This document shows, in pieces, positions 25,502-35,216 of a DNA stretch of 64,000 nucleotides. The first letter of the stretch is position 1, and every line of letters begins with the position of its first letter. This stretch comes from Kolteria novifilia. Lineage in GTDB: Bacteria > Planctomycetota > Planctomycetia > Kolteriales > Kolteriaceae. The notes under the pieces were generated by a model. The model was not told the origin of the DNA and ran no database searches. It worked only from the letters and a program-made list of their open reading frames with translations. The DNA is taken from contig CP036279.1 of NCBI GenBank assembly GCA_007748055.1, forward strand, positions 5,828,001 through 5,892,000. Reading direction: 5' to 3'. Position numbers and translations under genes: made by a program.

Positions 25502-28500
25502 ATGTCTCGTGCCATCGCCCCGGTATTAGCGGCACTGGTTCTCACTCCCCTCGGCCTTCCTCTCACAAGAGGCGCCGAGCCGGCCAAACGCCCCAATGTC
25601 GTCTTCATCATGACCGACAATCATGGCGCCTGGACGCTGGGCTGCTACGGCAACAAGGACATCCGCACGCCGCACATCGATCGACTCGCGGCCGAGGGAA
25701 CGCTCTTCGCCAACGCCTTCGCTTCCAATCCCGTCTGTTCCCCGACCCGAGCGACTTTCCTCACCGGACTGCTCCCCTCCCAACACGGCGTCCACTCCTT
25801 CCTCGCGGGCGGCCGACTGCAAACCGGTCCCGATGCCCGCTGCACCCTCGACGCCTTCACCTCCCTCCCCGAGGTCCTGCACGAGGAGGGCTATCGCTGC
25901 GGCCTGGTCGGCAAGTGGCATCTCGGCGACAACCTCAATCCGCAGGAGGGACTCGACGACTACTGGATCACCATGCCCCACGGCGGTACGAGCACCTTCT
26001 ACGGCGCCAAGATCATCGAGGACGGCGAGATCCGCGAGGAGCCGGAATACCTCACCGATTTCTGGACCCGTCACGCCGTCAAGTTCATCGAACGCAGCGC
26101 CGACGACGAACGCCCCTTCTTCCTCTTTCTCGCCTACAACGGTCCCTACTCGCTCGGCCGCTTGCTGCTCAAGGAAGGTCGCAACCGCCACGCCGAGTAC
26201 TATCGCGACCAGGAACTCCCCTCCTTCCCCCGCGATCCGGTCCACCCCTGGCAGTACAACAACATCGACTACCAAAACAACCCGACCTCGATTCGCCGGA
26301 TCGCCTCCGAGGTCAGCGGCGTCGACGACGGCGTCGGGACCGTCATGAAGACGCTCGAACAACTCGGCATCGACGACAACACCCTGGTCGTCTTCGTCGC
26401 CGATCAAGGGTGGGTCGGCGGTCACGGCGGCTTCTTCGGCATGGGCGACCATACCCGGCCCCTCACCGCCCGCGACGGCATGATGCGCATTCCGATGATC
26501 TGGCGACAACCCGGTGTCATCGCCTCGGGGTCGACCTCCGAGCGACCGGTCACCAACTACGACTTCATGCCGACCCTCTTGAGCCACCTGGGTCTCGAGA
26601 AGAAGATGCCGACCGCCCCCAAGAGCCCCGGCCGCGACTTTTCTCCGGAACTGACGAAAGCTCATTCGCTTCCCGACGAACCCGACTACGGCGTCTTCTA
26701 CGAATTCGAGAACCTTCGCTGCATCCGGACCCCGCGCTGGAAGTTCACCCGACGTTTCCCCAACGGCCCCGACGAGCTTTACGACCTTCAGACCGACCCC
26801 GACGAGTTCGACAATCTCGTCAGCGACCCGGAACATGCGGCGACCCGCGACGAACTGAACAAGCGGCTCGAGGTCTTCTACGCCCACTATGCCGAGCCGA
26901 AGTACGACATGTGGAACGGCGGCGGATCGCAGGCGCGGGTCTTCGACGGCATCGACGAGGAACTCGCCCAGGCGCCTCCCGTCGAACCGCCCCCGCTCAC
27001 CAATGGATTCAGCCCGGCCAAGCTCAACGTTCCCGAAGGCTTCACCGTCGACCTCGCCGCCGGACCGCCACTGGTCAATCACCCGACGATGGCCTGCTTC
27101 GACAACGCGGGCAAACTCTACGTCTGCGACAATGCGGGCGTGAACCTCAAGTCGGACGAACTCGAGGCGAAGCTTCCCAACACGATCCGCGTGCTGGAGG
27201 ACACCGACGACGACGGCCGCTTCGACAAGTCGACGGTCTTCGCCGATCGCATGACCTACCCGATGGGGGGCGTCTGGCACGAGGGGGCCCTCTATGTCGC
27301 CTCCCCGCCCAACATCTGGCGACTGGAGGACACCGACGGCGACAACGTGGCCGATCGCCGAGACATCCTCGTCGGCAAGTTCGGCTACACCGGCAATGCC
27401 GCCAGCATCCACGGCTGCTTCAAGGGCCCCGACGGCCGCCTCTACTGGACCGATGGCTACCACGGCCACGAGTTCAAGGACGACGAGGGCAAGATCACCA
27501 GCAAACGCGAAGGCTCCTACATCTTCTCGTGCTGGCCCGACGGCACCGACGTGCGGATCCACTGCGGCGGCGGCATGGACAACCCGGTCGAGCTCGACTT
27601 CACCGACGAGGGCGAAATGCTCGGCACCGTTAACATCATGCACTCACGGCCGCGCGTCGACGGCGTCGCCCACTGGCTCCTCGGCGGAGCCTACCCCCAC
27701 CGCGAACGCGTCCTCAAGGAACTCAAGACGACCGGCGACCTGCTCGACCTGGCCCATCGCTTCGGCCATGTCGCCGTCTCCGGCATGACGCGCTATCGAA
27801 GCGGCGTCCTCGATCACCACTGGCGGGACAACCTCTTCGCGACCTTCTTCAACACCGGTAAAGTGGTCCGCCTCCAACTCGCTCGCGACGGAGCAAGCTA
27901 CACCGCCACCCAGCGCGAGTTCCTCTCCGGAACCAGCCGCGACTTTCATCCCACCGACGTCCTCGAGGATGCCGACGGCAGCCTGCTCGTGATCGACACC
28001 GGCGGTTGGTTCTACAACGGCTGTCCGACCTCACAGCTCTCCAAGCCCGACGTCCTCGGCGCGATCTACCGCGTCCGCCGCGATCGCATGACCACCCAGG
28101 TCGACCCCTGGGGCAAACGAATCGCGTGGGAGGCCCTCTCGCCACGCGAACTGATCAAGTCCCTCAACGACACACGGTTCAAAGTCCGCGAGCGGGCCGT
28201 CGCCGAGTGCGTTCATCGCGGCACCCCGATGGTTCCCTCGTTACGATCATCCTTGCAACGCGGTGACATCGGGGAACGCCGTCTTGCGCTCGAAGCGCTT
28301 TCCGCCATCGCCCACCAGCAGTCGCGAACGCCGTCGACATCGTTGACCGATCAACAGTCCGCGCCAGCGGCGATGCGCGTCGCCCTCGACGATCGGACCG
28401 CCAGCATTCGCCAATTGGCCAGCCGAACCATCGGCCCCGACCCCAAGGCCCTTCCTCGACTCCTCGAGATCCTCGCCGACGATGTTCCTCCCGCGCGGGC

Positions 28501-30070
28501 CGAAGCGGCCAACGCTCTGGGACGATTGCGAAACCCGAAAGCGATTGGGCCACTGCTCTTGGCGTTGGCACGACCGGAGATCGACCGCACCGAGGAACAC
28601 GCCATCCTCTACGCGCTGCTCGCGATTGACCAATCGAAGGCGACTCGCAAGGGGCTTGCCTCGAAGCACCCCGCCGTTCGGCGCGGGGCGCTCATCGCCC
28701 TGGATCAGATGGATTCGGGATCGCTGGACGCCGACACGTTGACCAAGCATCTCGGCGATGCCGACGAGGCGCTCGCCCAGCGGGCATTGGCGATCTTCTC
28801 CCGCCGCTACCAGCAGACGAGCGACGCCGCGGAGAAGGCGACCTACGAGAAAGCGGCCGCCGAGCGATTGGGCCAATGGCTTGACGATGATCATGACCAG
28901 GAGTCACCGAACCCCGCGATCGAGGAACTCGCCTCGGCCTTCGCCTCTAGTCCGGCCGTCGCTCGTCTCGTGGGCGAAGCGCTCGGGCAAGAGCAAGCGC
29001 CTCAACAGCTCTCGGCGGCGCTGCTCCGCGCCATCGCCGGCAAGTCGGGCCGTCCCCTCGACCAAACGTGGATCGAACCGATCGAAAGCCGGCTCGCGTC
29101 CAACGATCCCGCGGAAGTCGAGCGAGCCATCAGCGCGGTCTCGGCGATCAAGTCCGATCATTTCGCTCCCAAGCTCACCGCCCTCGCCAAGGATGACAAG
29201 CGGTCGGGCCTCTTGCGGGTCGCGGCGATGGAAGCCCTCGCCAGAGGAAGCAAGTCACCGAGCCCCGAGGCGTTCGGCATCCTCGTCGAACTCATCGAGT
29301 CGGGTGGTCCCGCCGAGTCGGCGCGGGCGGCCCAGATGCTCGGCGGCTCGTCCCTGAACAAACAGCAGTTGCTCGCCCTCGCCCCTCAACTCGAAGCCGT
29401 TGGCCCCGGCCCATTGCGCGACCTGATCCGACCCTACCGGTCGACGCGCGACCCCGAGGTCGTCGGCGCGTTTCTTTCCTCCCTTGAGGAAGCACGGGGG
29501 CTCTTGTCGCTGCCGGAGACTGAAGTTTCGGATGTGGTCAAACGCTATCCCGAGAAGCTCCGGCCCCAAGCCAACGCCTTGCTCGCAAAGCTCAAGTCCC
29601 ACAAACAGACTCAGCTCGCCAAGGTCGATGGGCTGCTGGCAAGCGCGAGCCGAGGCGACGCCACTCGTGGGCAAGCTCTCTTTCATGGGGAGAAGGCCAA
29701 GTGCGCGACCTGCCACCGCGTCGGCGACAAAGGTGGCCGCATCGGTCCCGACCTGACCACCATTGGCGCCAGCCGGGCGCGGCGCGACCTGCTGGAGTCA
29801 ATCCTCTTCCCTTCGGCGACGATCGTCCGGCAGTACGAACCCTACACCGTCGTCACCGACACCGGCCGCATCCTGACCGGGTTAATCGTTCGCGAGGACA
29901 CCGACTCGTTAACGCTGCAGCAGCAAGTCGGCGACCCGTTCACCATCCCGCGCGACGAGATCGACGAACTCGTGCCAAGCACCGTCTCGATCATGCCCAA
30001 GGGAATCGACGAGACGCTCAGCCAGCAGGAACTCGCCGATCTCATCGCCTACCTCGTCACCCGCAAGTAG
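25502..30070 (+). CDS. Sulfatase / PVC-type dehydrogenase / HEAT / cytochrome c fusion protein
   Basis: A 1522-residue exported multidomain protein from the ATG at 25502; signal peptide to about residue 25. Residues about 30-455 are a sulfatase: PNVVFIMTDNHG, FGly motif C79-S-P-T-R, GKWHLGD, and VVFVADQGWVGGHG, ending in WKFTRRFPNGPDELYDLQTDPDE. The second metal-ligand Asp of the usual DD pair is Asn (D39-N40). From about 500 a beta-propeller of the planctomycete membrane-bound dehydrogenase type begins (FTVDLAAGPPLVNHPTMACF), running to about 870. HEAT-like alpha repeats fill about 880-1360. The C-terminus is a haem domain with C1401-x2-C-H1405 (CATCHRVGDKGG) followed by IGPDLTTIG and ESILFPSATIVRQYEPYTV. 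These modules normally occur as separate proteins; the frame is open throughout with no sign of a stop or frameshift. It may desulfate a polysaccharide and oxidise the product. Confidence 0.88.
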   Translation: MSRAIAPVLAALVLTPLGLPLTRGAEPAKRPNVVFIMTDNHGAWTLGCYGNKDIRTPHIDRLAAEGTLFANAFASNPVCSPTRATFLTGLLPSQHGVHSFLAGGRLQTGPDARCTLDAFTSLPEVLHEEGYRCGLVGKWHLGDNLNPQEGLDDYWITMPHGGTSTFYGAKIIEDGEIREEPEYLTDFWTRHAVKFIERSADDERPFFLFLAYNGPYSLGRLLLKEGRNRHAEYYRDQELPSFPRDPVHPWQYNNIDYQNNPTSIRRIASEVSGVDDGVGTVMKTLEQLGIDDNTLVVFVADQGWVGGHGGFFGMGDHTRPLTARDGMMRIPMIWRQPGVIASGSTSERPVTNYDFMPTLLSHLGLEKKMPTAPKSPGRDFSPELTKAHSLPDEPDYGVFYEFENLRCIRTPRWKFTRRFPNGPDELYDLQTDPDEFDNLVSDPEHAATRDELNKRLEVFYAHYAEPKYDMWNGGGSQARVFDGIDEELAQAPPVEPPPLTNGFSPAKLNVPEGFTVDLAAGPPLVNHPTMACFDNAGKLYVCDNAGVNLKSDELEAKLPNTIRVLEDTDDDGRFDKSTVFADRMTYPMGGVWHEGALYVASPPNIWRLEDTDGDNVADRRDILVGKFGYTGNAASIHGCFKGPDGRLYWTDGYHGHEFKDDEGKITSKREGSYIFSCWPDGTDVRIHCGGGMDNPVELDFTDEGEMLGTVNIMHSRPRVDGVAHWLLGGAYPHRERVLKELKTTGDLLDLAHRFGHVAVSGMTRYRSGVLDHHWRDNLFATFFNTGKVVRLQLARDGASYTATQREFLSGTSRDFHPTDVLEDADGSLLVIDTGGWFYNGCPTSQLSKPDVLGAIYRVRRDRMTTQVDPWGKRIAWEALSPRELIKSLNDTRFKVRERAVAECVHRGTPMVPSLRSSLQRGDIGERRLALEALSAIAHQQSRTPSTSLTDQQSAPAAMRVALDDRTASIRQLASRTIGPDPKALPRLLEILADDVPPARAEAANALGRLRNPKAIGPLLLALARPEIDRTEEHAILYALLAIDQSKATRKGLASKHPAVRRGALIALDQMDSGSLDADTLTKHLGDADEALAQRALAIFSRRYQQTSDAAEKATYEKAAAERLGQWLDDDHDQESPNPAIEELASAFASSPAVARLVGEALGQEQAPQQLSAALLRAIAGKSGRPLDQTWIEPIESRLASNDPAEVERAISAVSAIKSDHFAPKLTALAKDDKRSGLLRVAAMEALARGSKSPSPEAFGILVELIESGGPAESARAAQMLGGSSLNKQQLLALAPQLEAVGPGPLRDLIRPYRSTRDPEVVGAFLSSLEEARGLLSLPETEVSDVVKRYPEKLRPQANALLAKLKSHKQTQLAKVDGLLASASRGDATRGQALFHGEKAKCATCHRVGDKGGRIGPDLTTIGASRARRDLLESILFPSATIVRQYEPYTVVTDTGRILTGLIVREDTDSLTLQQQVGDPFTIPRDEIDELVPSTVSIMPKGIDETLSQQELADLIAYLVTRK

Positions 30071-30233
30071 GTTGGATCGACCAGGCTCCCAACGGCTTCT
30101 CTCGCTGGCAAGATAGGCTGCCAAAGCAACATAGGGCGATGACTTTTGACGAGAATCGCGTCAAATCGGATGACTTTCGGGGCAAAACGGATCGAATCGG
30201 TTCGATTTGGAGACGAAATCGACGCGTTTGGAG

Positions 30234-33200
30234 CTACTTTCGTGCCATCGAGTCGGTCGGAAAGCCGCCGCGATCCCTTGGGGCGAGTCGCTCGAGTTCG
30301 GCGCGGCGCCGCTCCCACTCGTCGAGTCCCAAGACGTGAACTCGGTCGGAGTCACCAAGCGTCATCCCCGTACGAACCTCGGCCCAGAGCATGATCGCCT
30401 CGGGACTTCCCACCGCCGGCATGGGCGGAAGCCAGATTCGAGCCGCGTGGTCCCGCCCCCCCGATAGCAGACACCCTTCGGGCCCGAAAATCAAGTCGTA
30501 CACCGGTCCGGCATGGCGCGGGGCGACGCCGGCGGGCTCCCCCGTCACCGCGTCCCAAAGGCGCACCTCCCCATTGGCCGCCCCGGTGGCGATCCGCCGT
30601 CCGTCGCGAGACCCCCCAAGCGCCCGGACCGCCCCTTGATGGACCATCACTCGCCCGACGGGCGACCCGGTCGCGACCTCCCACAGTCGCCCCTCGCCAT
30701 TGGACGACCCGGTAATCAGTCGCGAGGCATCGGCCGTGAACGCCGCCGCCAGGACCCGCCCGCGATGCGGCAACGTCGCGTGACACTCGATCGACACATC
30801 CCCCTCCGGCGCCGCGCCGACGCGCCACAGCTTCGCGGTCCGGTCGGAGCTTGCTGTCACTAAATAGTCACCACGATCGCTGAAGGCGAGATCGTTGATG
30901 ACCGCATCATGACGCAGCGGATCACCGCACCGCCGCCACGTCGCGGTTTCCCAGAGAATCGCCTTCCCATCGCGTCCCGCGGTCGCCAGGAGCGTCCCGT
31001 CGGGGCTGAAGGCGAGTTCCGTCACGGCCCCCTCGTGCGCCAGGGGCGGACTGACCGGTTCGCCAGACGCCACCTCCCAGACGCGCGCGACTCGATCGTT
31101 GCCGGCGGTCGCGACCCAGTGCCCCTCGGGCGAGAACGTGATCGCGTGCAACAGATCGCGATGGGGGAGCGGCTTGCCAATCGGATCCCCCGTCCGCGCG
31201 TCCCAGAGAAGTCCCGCGTGCCGATAGCCGGCGGCCGCGATCACCTCTCCCTTCGGGCAGACGTCAAGGTCGAGCAAGCGGCCACCACACGCGATCGGGG
31301 CCGCGAGCGAAGCTCCCGTGCGCGGATCCCAGCGGCGGAGATTCCCCTTCCCATCCCCGGTGATCGCCCACGTCCCCTCGGGACTGAAGTCGACCGCGGA
31401 GACGGCCGCGGCATGCCTAAGCGTCCGGCCGAAGGACTCCACCTCGGCCACGGCCCACCGCCGTAACAGCCCATCGGCGCACGCGGTCAGCACCTCCGAG
31501 CCATCGGGCATATGGAGGGTCGCCCGCACCGCGTCGCGATGACGGACCGGCGCCCCGAAGGGCCTCCCTCGCTGGACGTCCCAAATCGTCGCGGCCTGAT
31601 CGTCCCCCGCGGTGAGCAGGAGGTTCGCGCGCGGCGAGAACTCCACGTGGCGCATCGGCTCGTAGTGGCGCATCTCGCCGGGAAGCGGCCTTCCCGAGGA
31701 AGCGTCAAAGAGCCGGGCCGCGCCGTCCTCGCACGCCGACGCCAGCCGTCGACCGCTTGGATCGAAACAGACGTCGTAGACCGTTTCGGGATGCGCGATC
31801 GGCGAGCAAACCGGCTCGGGAGGATCGGTGTGCCAGAGAGCCATCGTCCCATCCCAACTCGCCGTGGCGGCGTAGCGGCGATCGGGACTGAGCGCGACGC
31901 CACAGACCCAGTCCTGGTGGGGCAGTTCGGCCAGCACATCGCCGGTGGGAATGCGCCACAGCATCGCTCCTTGGCAATGGCCGACGATGAGCATTTCACC
32001 GTCACCGCTGATCGCTAGACTCTTCGGTTCGCTCGGCAAGTCCAACCGCGCGGGAAGGCGCCGTCGGTTCGCGATGTTCCATACCGAGACGCGCCCTCCG
32101 CTCCTACCGCGACCACTTGCCGTGACGAGTCGGTCGCCGCTGGGCAAGAACCGCGCGAACGTGACCGCTTCCTCAACGTTCATCTCCACGCGCACCGCGC
32201 CGGCCGCCCAGTCCCAGAGCCTGACCTTGCCATCGGCGCACGCGGTGGCCACGAGGTGGCCGTCGGGGCTGAGCGCGAAGTCGGCGACGGTGTCCGCATG
32301 CTCAAGCCGCGGACCGACGGGCGCGAGCGTTCGCCGTGACCAACTCCCGATGCTCCCATCGGCTCCGAGCGTCAAGAGCACCTCTCCATCCGGAGTGAGG
32401 GCCATCGTCGTCACGATCGAGCCGGCGTCCGTGACCGCTTCGAGGCGATGAAGCCGGGAGGCGAATGTCGCCAGGTTGGCACGGCAGGTTTCGGCCAGTC
32501 GCGGGGCGTTCGGCGTGGAGATCGCCAGCCCGCGAGCGAGCCAAAGCAGCCCACGACCATCGTCCCCCTGCTCGCCGAGCGCGAGGCCACGTTCGAGAGC
32601 CAGTCGCGCGGAGAGCCGCTGGGAACGGTGTCGTTCCTTGTCGGCCCGGGTTCGTTCGTACTCGACGTGCGCCAGCGCCGTCCGCGTCCGGGCGTGAACC
32701 ACGGCCCCGAACCCGAGCCCCCCGAGCGCGACGATGGTGACAAAGGTCAGCAGGCTCGCGGCGGCGGTCGCGGGATTGCGTCTCCCCCAACGCCAGAGTC
32801 GTTCCCACGGCCTGATGGGACGAGCCGCGATCGGTTTGTGTTCCAGGAACCGTTCGAGGTCGTCGCGCAGCGCGGCGGCCGAGGTATAGCGTCCGGAGGG
32901 TTCCTTGCTCATCGCCTTGAGGACAACCGTTTCCAAGTCCCTGGGGATGGAGGGATCGACCGAGCGCGGCGATTTGGGTTCCTCCCGCTCGACCCGCTGG
33001 ATCAGCCGTTTCGGGTCGGCGTCGACGAACGGGCACCGGAGCGTGAGCATCTCGTAGAGGGTGACGCCCAGACCGTAGAGGTCGCTACGGGGATCGGCCT
33101 GGCCGCCGAACTGTTCCGGGGCCATGTACTTGAGCGTTCCCATCAGGGCCGCGGAATTGGTGAGATCGTCGGCGTTGTCGACCTTGGCGATGCCGAAGTC

Positions 33201-34115
33201 GGTCAGCCAAACACGCCCCTGCTCGTCGAGCATCAAGTTCGACGGTTTGATATCGCGATGGACGATCCCACGGCGATGGGCGTGGTCGAGGGCGTCGGCG
33301 ACGCAGCGGCCAATCTCGGCGACGCGGCGGACGTGGCGCACCGAGTTCTCGGGCGGACGCGGATCGCCGCGCCACTCCCCCCGGCGGAGCGAGAGCGGAG
33401 ATGCCATGGTCTTGTCATCATCGGCGACCGGATCGGCGTCCCCGGTCTCCGAGGTGGTCACGTCGCCGCGCGGGCCGCGTTGGTCACCGAGCCGTCGTCG
33501 ATCGAGGAGATTGGTCTCGGGAACGAGCGAATGAGTCGTCTTGTCCGACTCCATCTCCCGGCGACCGCGGCGTCGAAGGGCGTGGAGTAAGTCGGCGAGT
33601 GTCTCCCCCGAGATGAACTGCATCGCGAAGTAGGGATAGCCGGCGTATTGGCCAATGGAGTAGATGGGGACGATGTTGGGATGGTGGAGTCGGGCGACGG
33701 CTTGTGCTTCCCGGCGGAAGCGTTCCGCGAAGGTCGCGTCGACGGCCCCGGCGAGCGGCAGGACCTTGAGCGCCACCCGCCGACCAAGCGACTCCTCGAT
33801 CGCCTCGTGAACGATCCCCATGCCACCGCGGCCCACCTCCCGGACGATGCGAAAGTCGCCGATGATGCCGGGCAACGCGGGATCGTGTTGCTTGAGTTCA
33901 TCGATCCACTCGCCGAGCCCGATCTGGGACGGCAGGAGATCGCCACTCCAACCGGCGAGGTGGCGTTCGAGACTGTCGGGGTCGAGATCGTCGAGGCGTT
34001 TTCGGCATTCCGCGCAGCGTTCGAGGTGATCGGCGAGAGCCTCCTCCCCCCCTTCCAGGTCCCGGCCGGAGACGAAGGCTTTGAGGTCTTCCAACGATGG
34101 ATGCTCGTCGTTCAC
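30234..34115 (-). CDS. Ser/Thr protein kinase with anti-sigma-type zinc finger, TM and WD40 propellers
   Basis: A 1293-residue signalling protein. Residues 1-45 resemble a zinc-binding anti-sigma domain (H30-x3-C34-x2-C37). The kinase domain spans about 86-425: REVGRGGMG loop, VALK K117, HRDIKPSN with D288, DFG D306, KYMAPEQ. A hydrophilic insert of about 80 residues (180-260, [15 protein letters not shown] onward) sits before the catalytic loop. One TM lies at about 449-473. The remainder (about 570-1240) is two WD40-type propellers, with repeated LSPDG...[13 protein letters not shown] units. Start is the GTG at 34115, with GGAGATGA upstream. It follows an ECF sigma factor in the same direction. 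Sigma-kinase pairs of this kind are known in Planctomycetes, where the kinase probably controls the sigma factor. All catalytic residues are present. Confidence 0.9.
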   Translation of the reverse strand: MNDEHPSLEDLKAFVSGRDLEGGEEALADHLERCAECRKRLDDLDPDSLERHLAGWSGDLLPSQIGLGEWIDELKQHDPALPGIIGDFRIVREVGRGGMGIVHEAIEESLGRRVALKVLPLAGAVDATFAERFRREAQAVARLHHPNIVPIYSIGQYAGYPYFAMQFISGETLADLLHALRRRGRREMESDKTTHSLVPETNLLDRRRLGDQRGPRGDVTTSETGDADPVADDDKTMASPLSLRRGEWRGDPRPPENSVRHVRRVAEIGRCVADALDHAHRRGIVHRDIKPSNLMLDEQGRVWLTDFGIAKVDNADDLTNSAALMGTLKYMAPEQFGGQADPRSDLYGLGVTLYEMLTLRCPFVDADPKRLIQRVEREEPKSPRSVDPSIPRDLETVVLKAMSKEPSGRYTSAAALRDDLERFLEHKPIAARPIRPWERLWRWGRRNPATAAASLLTFVTIVALGGLGFGAVVHARTRTALAHVEYERTRADKERHRSQRLSARLALERGLALGEQGDDGRGLLWLARGLAISTPNAPRLAETCRANLATFASRLHRLEAVTDAGSIVTTMALTPDGEVLLTLGADGSIGSWSRRTLAPVGPRLEHADTVADFALSPDGHLVATACADGKVRLWDWAAGAVRVEMNVEEAVTFARFLPSGDRLVTASGRGRSGGRVSVWNIANRRRLPARLDLPSEPKSLAISGDGEMLIVGHCQGAMLWRIPTGDVLAELPHQDWVCGVALSPDRRYAATASWDGTMALWHTDPPEPVCSPIAHPETVYDVCFDPSGRRLASACEDGAARLFDASSGRPLPGEMRHYEPMRHVEFSPRANLLLTAGDDQAATIWDVQRGRPFGAPVRHRDAVRATLHMPDGSEVLTACADGLLRRWAVAEVESFGRTLRHAAAVSAVDFSPEGTWAITGDGKGNLRRWDPRTGASLAAPIACGGRLLDLDVCPKGEVIAAAGYRHAGLLWDARTGDPIGKPLPHRDLLHAITFSPEGHWVATAGNDRVARVWEVASGEPVSPPLAHEGAVTELAFSPDGTLLATAGRDGKAILWETATWRRCGDPLRHDAVINDLAFSDRGDYLVTASSDRTAKLWRVGAAPEGDVSIECHATLPHRGRVLAAAFTADASRLITGSSNGEGRLWEVATGSPVGRVMVHQGAVRALGGSRDGRRIATGAANGEVRLWDAVTGEPAGVAPRHAGPVYDLIFGPEGCLLSGGRDHAARIWLPPMPAVGSPEAIMLWAEVRTGMTLGDSDRVHVLGLDEWERRRAELERLAPRDRGGFPTDSMARK

Positions 34116-34147
34116 GTGGTCAAGTCATCTCCGTCGGAGCCACCGTC

Positions 34148-34322
34148 GCCCCTTCGGGGCTTGGGAATGTTGGTCGGACGTCTTCCAGGGGTCAAAACCC
34201 CTGGCGCGAAACCGGCGCCGCGTCGCGACTGGTGTTCGTTCCGCGAAACCTCGTTCGTCGATCGTGCGGGAGTCTGCCGAATCAGACGCGTTTCCCGCAT
34301 GCCCACGGCGTGCGTGGGCATG
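34148..34322. other. Three strong hairpins between sigma factor and kinase genes
   Basis: Within the 258-bp spacer lie gccccttcggggc (34148-34160), ccaggggtcaaaacccctgg (34185-34204, a perfect 8-bp stem) and a 10-bp perfect stem catgcccacg/cgtgggcatg (34298-34322). None is followed by a T-run on either strand. In the sigma-to-kinase transcript they could attenuate or protect the message; alternatively they are REP-like insertions. Confidence 0.6.
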
Positions 34323-34373
34323 ACACCCAAGCTAGTCGTGCCGCATCGACAAGTACGAGAGCCGCTCGGATCG

Positions 34374-34961
34374 TCACAGACCGACGACCCGTTCACGTTC
34401 TTGACGGAGGCGTTTCAAGACCCGGGACTTGGCGAGGTAGACGGCGTTGAGAGAGATCCCGAGTTCGGCGCTGACGGTGGCGGCTTTCTCGGAGTCGACG
34501 ACGACGCGCCAGAAGGCTTGCCAGGTGGTCGGCTCGAACTCGCCGCGGAGCGTCTCGAGAACCTGGGCGGAAATCTGCCGATCGTAGACTTCGTTCCACT
34601 GTCGAGCGGCGTCGCTATTGGGATCGGCGAGTTGGTCGACGAAGTCCTCCGTGTAGCCGTCGGCCTGACCGCGTGCCCGGTGCTTGCGCTGACGCCAAAA
34701 CATCCGCAGGCGATTGACGACGACCTGCCGGAGCCAGCCACGGAAATGACCGCGTCGGCGATCGTAGGTGAATCCGGGCATCTCGCGGACGACTGTCATC
34801 AGGACATCCTGGCCGACGTCGCGCAGGTCGTGATCTTGCAGACCCTGCCGCCGTAGCCAATCGTGGATGATGGGCGAATAGCGTTGGACGAAGCGCCGCC
34901 ACGCGTCGTCGTCGGGAGCCGCCTTTAGCTGACCGAGGAGGCTCGACGATGTTTGCTGCAT
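34374..34961 (-). CDS. ECF-type RNA polymerase sigma factor
   Basis: A 195-residue extracytoplasmic-function sigma factor from the ATG at 34961 (MQQTSSSLLGQLKAAPDDDAW). Region 2 is visible as AWRRFVQRYSPIIHDWLRRQGLQDHDLRDVGQDVLMTVVREMPGF with the -10-recognition helix FRGWLRQVVVNRLRMFWR. Region 4 near the C-terminus is VSAELGISLNAVYLAKSRVLKRLRQE, a helix-turn-helix. An upstream frame reaches 35159 but has no family similarity. It is followed after 258 bp by the WD40 kinase whose N-terminus carries an anti-sigma-like zinc finger. That arrangement predicts that the kinase binds or phosphorylates this sigma factor. There is no classical anti-sigma gene beside it. Confidence 0.92.
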   Translation of the reverse strand: MQQTSSSLLGQLKAAPDDDAWRRFVQRYSPIIHDWLRRQGLQDHDLRDVGQDVLMTVVREMPGFTYDRRRGHFRGWLRQVVVNRLRMFWRQRKHRARGQADGYTEDFVDQLADPNSDAARQWNEVYDRQISAQVLETLRGEFEPTTWQAFWRVVVDSEKAATVSAELGISLNAVYLAKSRVLKRLRQERERVVGL

Positions 34962-35216
34962 GTGACTTTCCCGAGCGTCTCCTACTCTCCTGGTTCGGGC
35001 GACGACGTTGCCTGACCGAACGGCCGGAGGTCGTTTCCTATGCGCGCAGCATGCCGTCTCCCGGACGGGAGAGGAAGGGAGTGGAAGCCAACCATGCGGA
35101 CGAGGGACTCGCACGACGCGGCGCACCGCGTCGCGAAAACTATACTTCGAAGAAACCACTGGTCAACAAAGATTCGTTCTCGTGAGAGTGATTTCCTCGT
35201 CGGGCCCCCCCAGAGG

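Noticed and set aside
24499-27633. Long plus-strand open frame of 1044 codons
   Set aside because: It overlaps the epimerase (minus strand) and the sulfatase fusion in another frame. Its product is Arg/Pro-rich low complexity, typical of out-of-frame reading of high-GC genes.
25526-27643. Minus-strand open frame of 705 codons opposite the sulfatase fusion
   Set aside because: Antisense of a clearly conserved gene with intact sulfatase motifs. The product has no recognisable domain and the usual shadow composition rich in Val, Gly, Glu and Asp.
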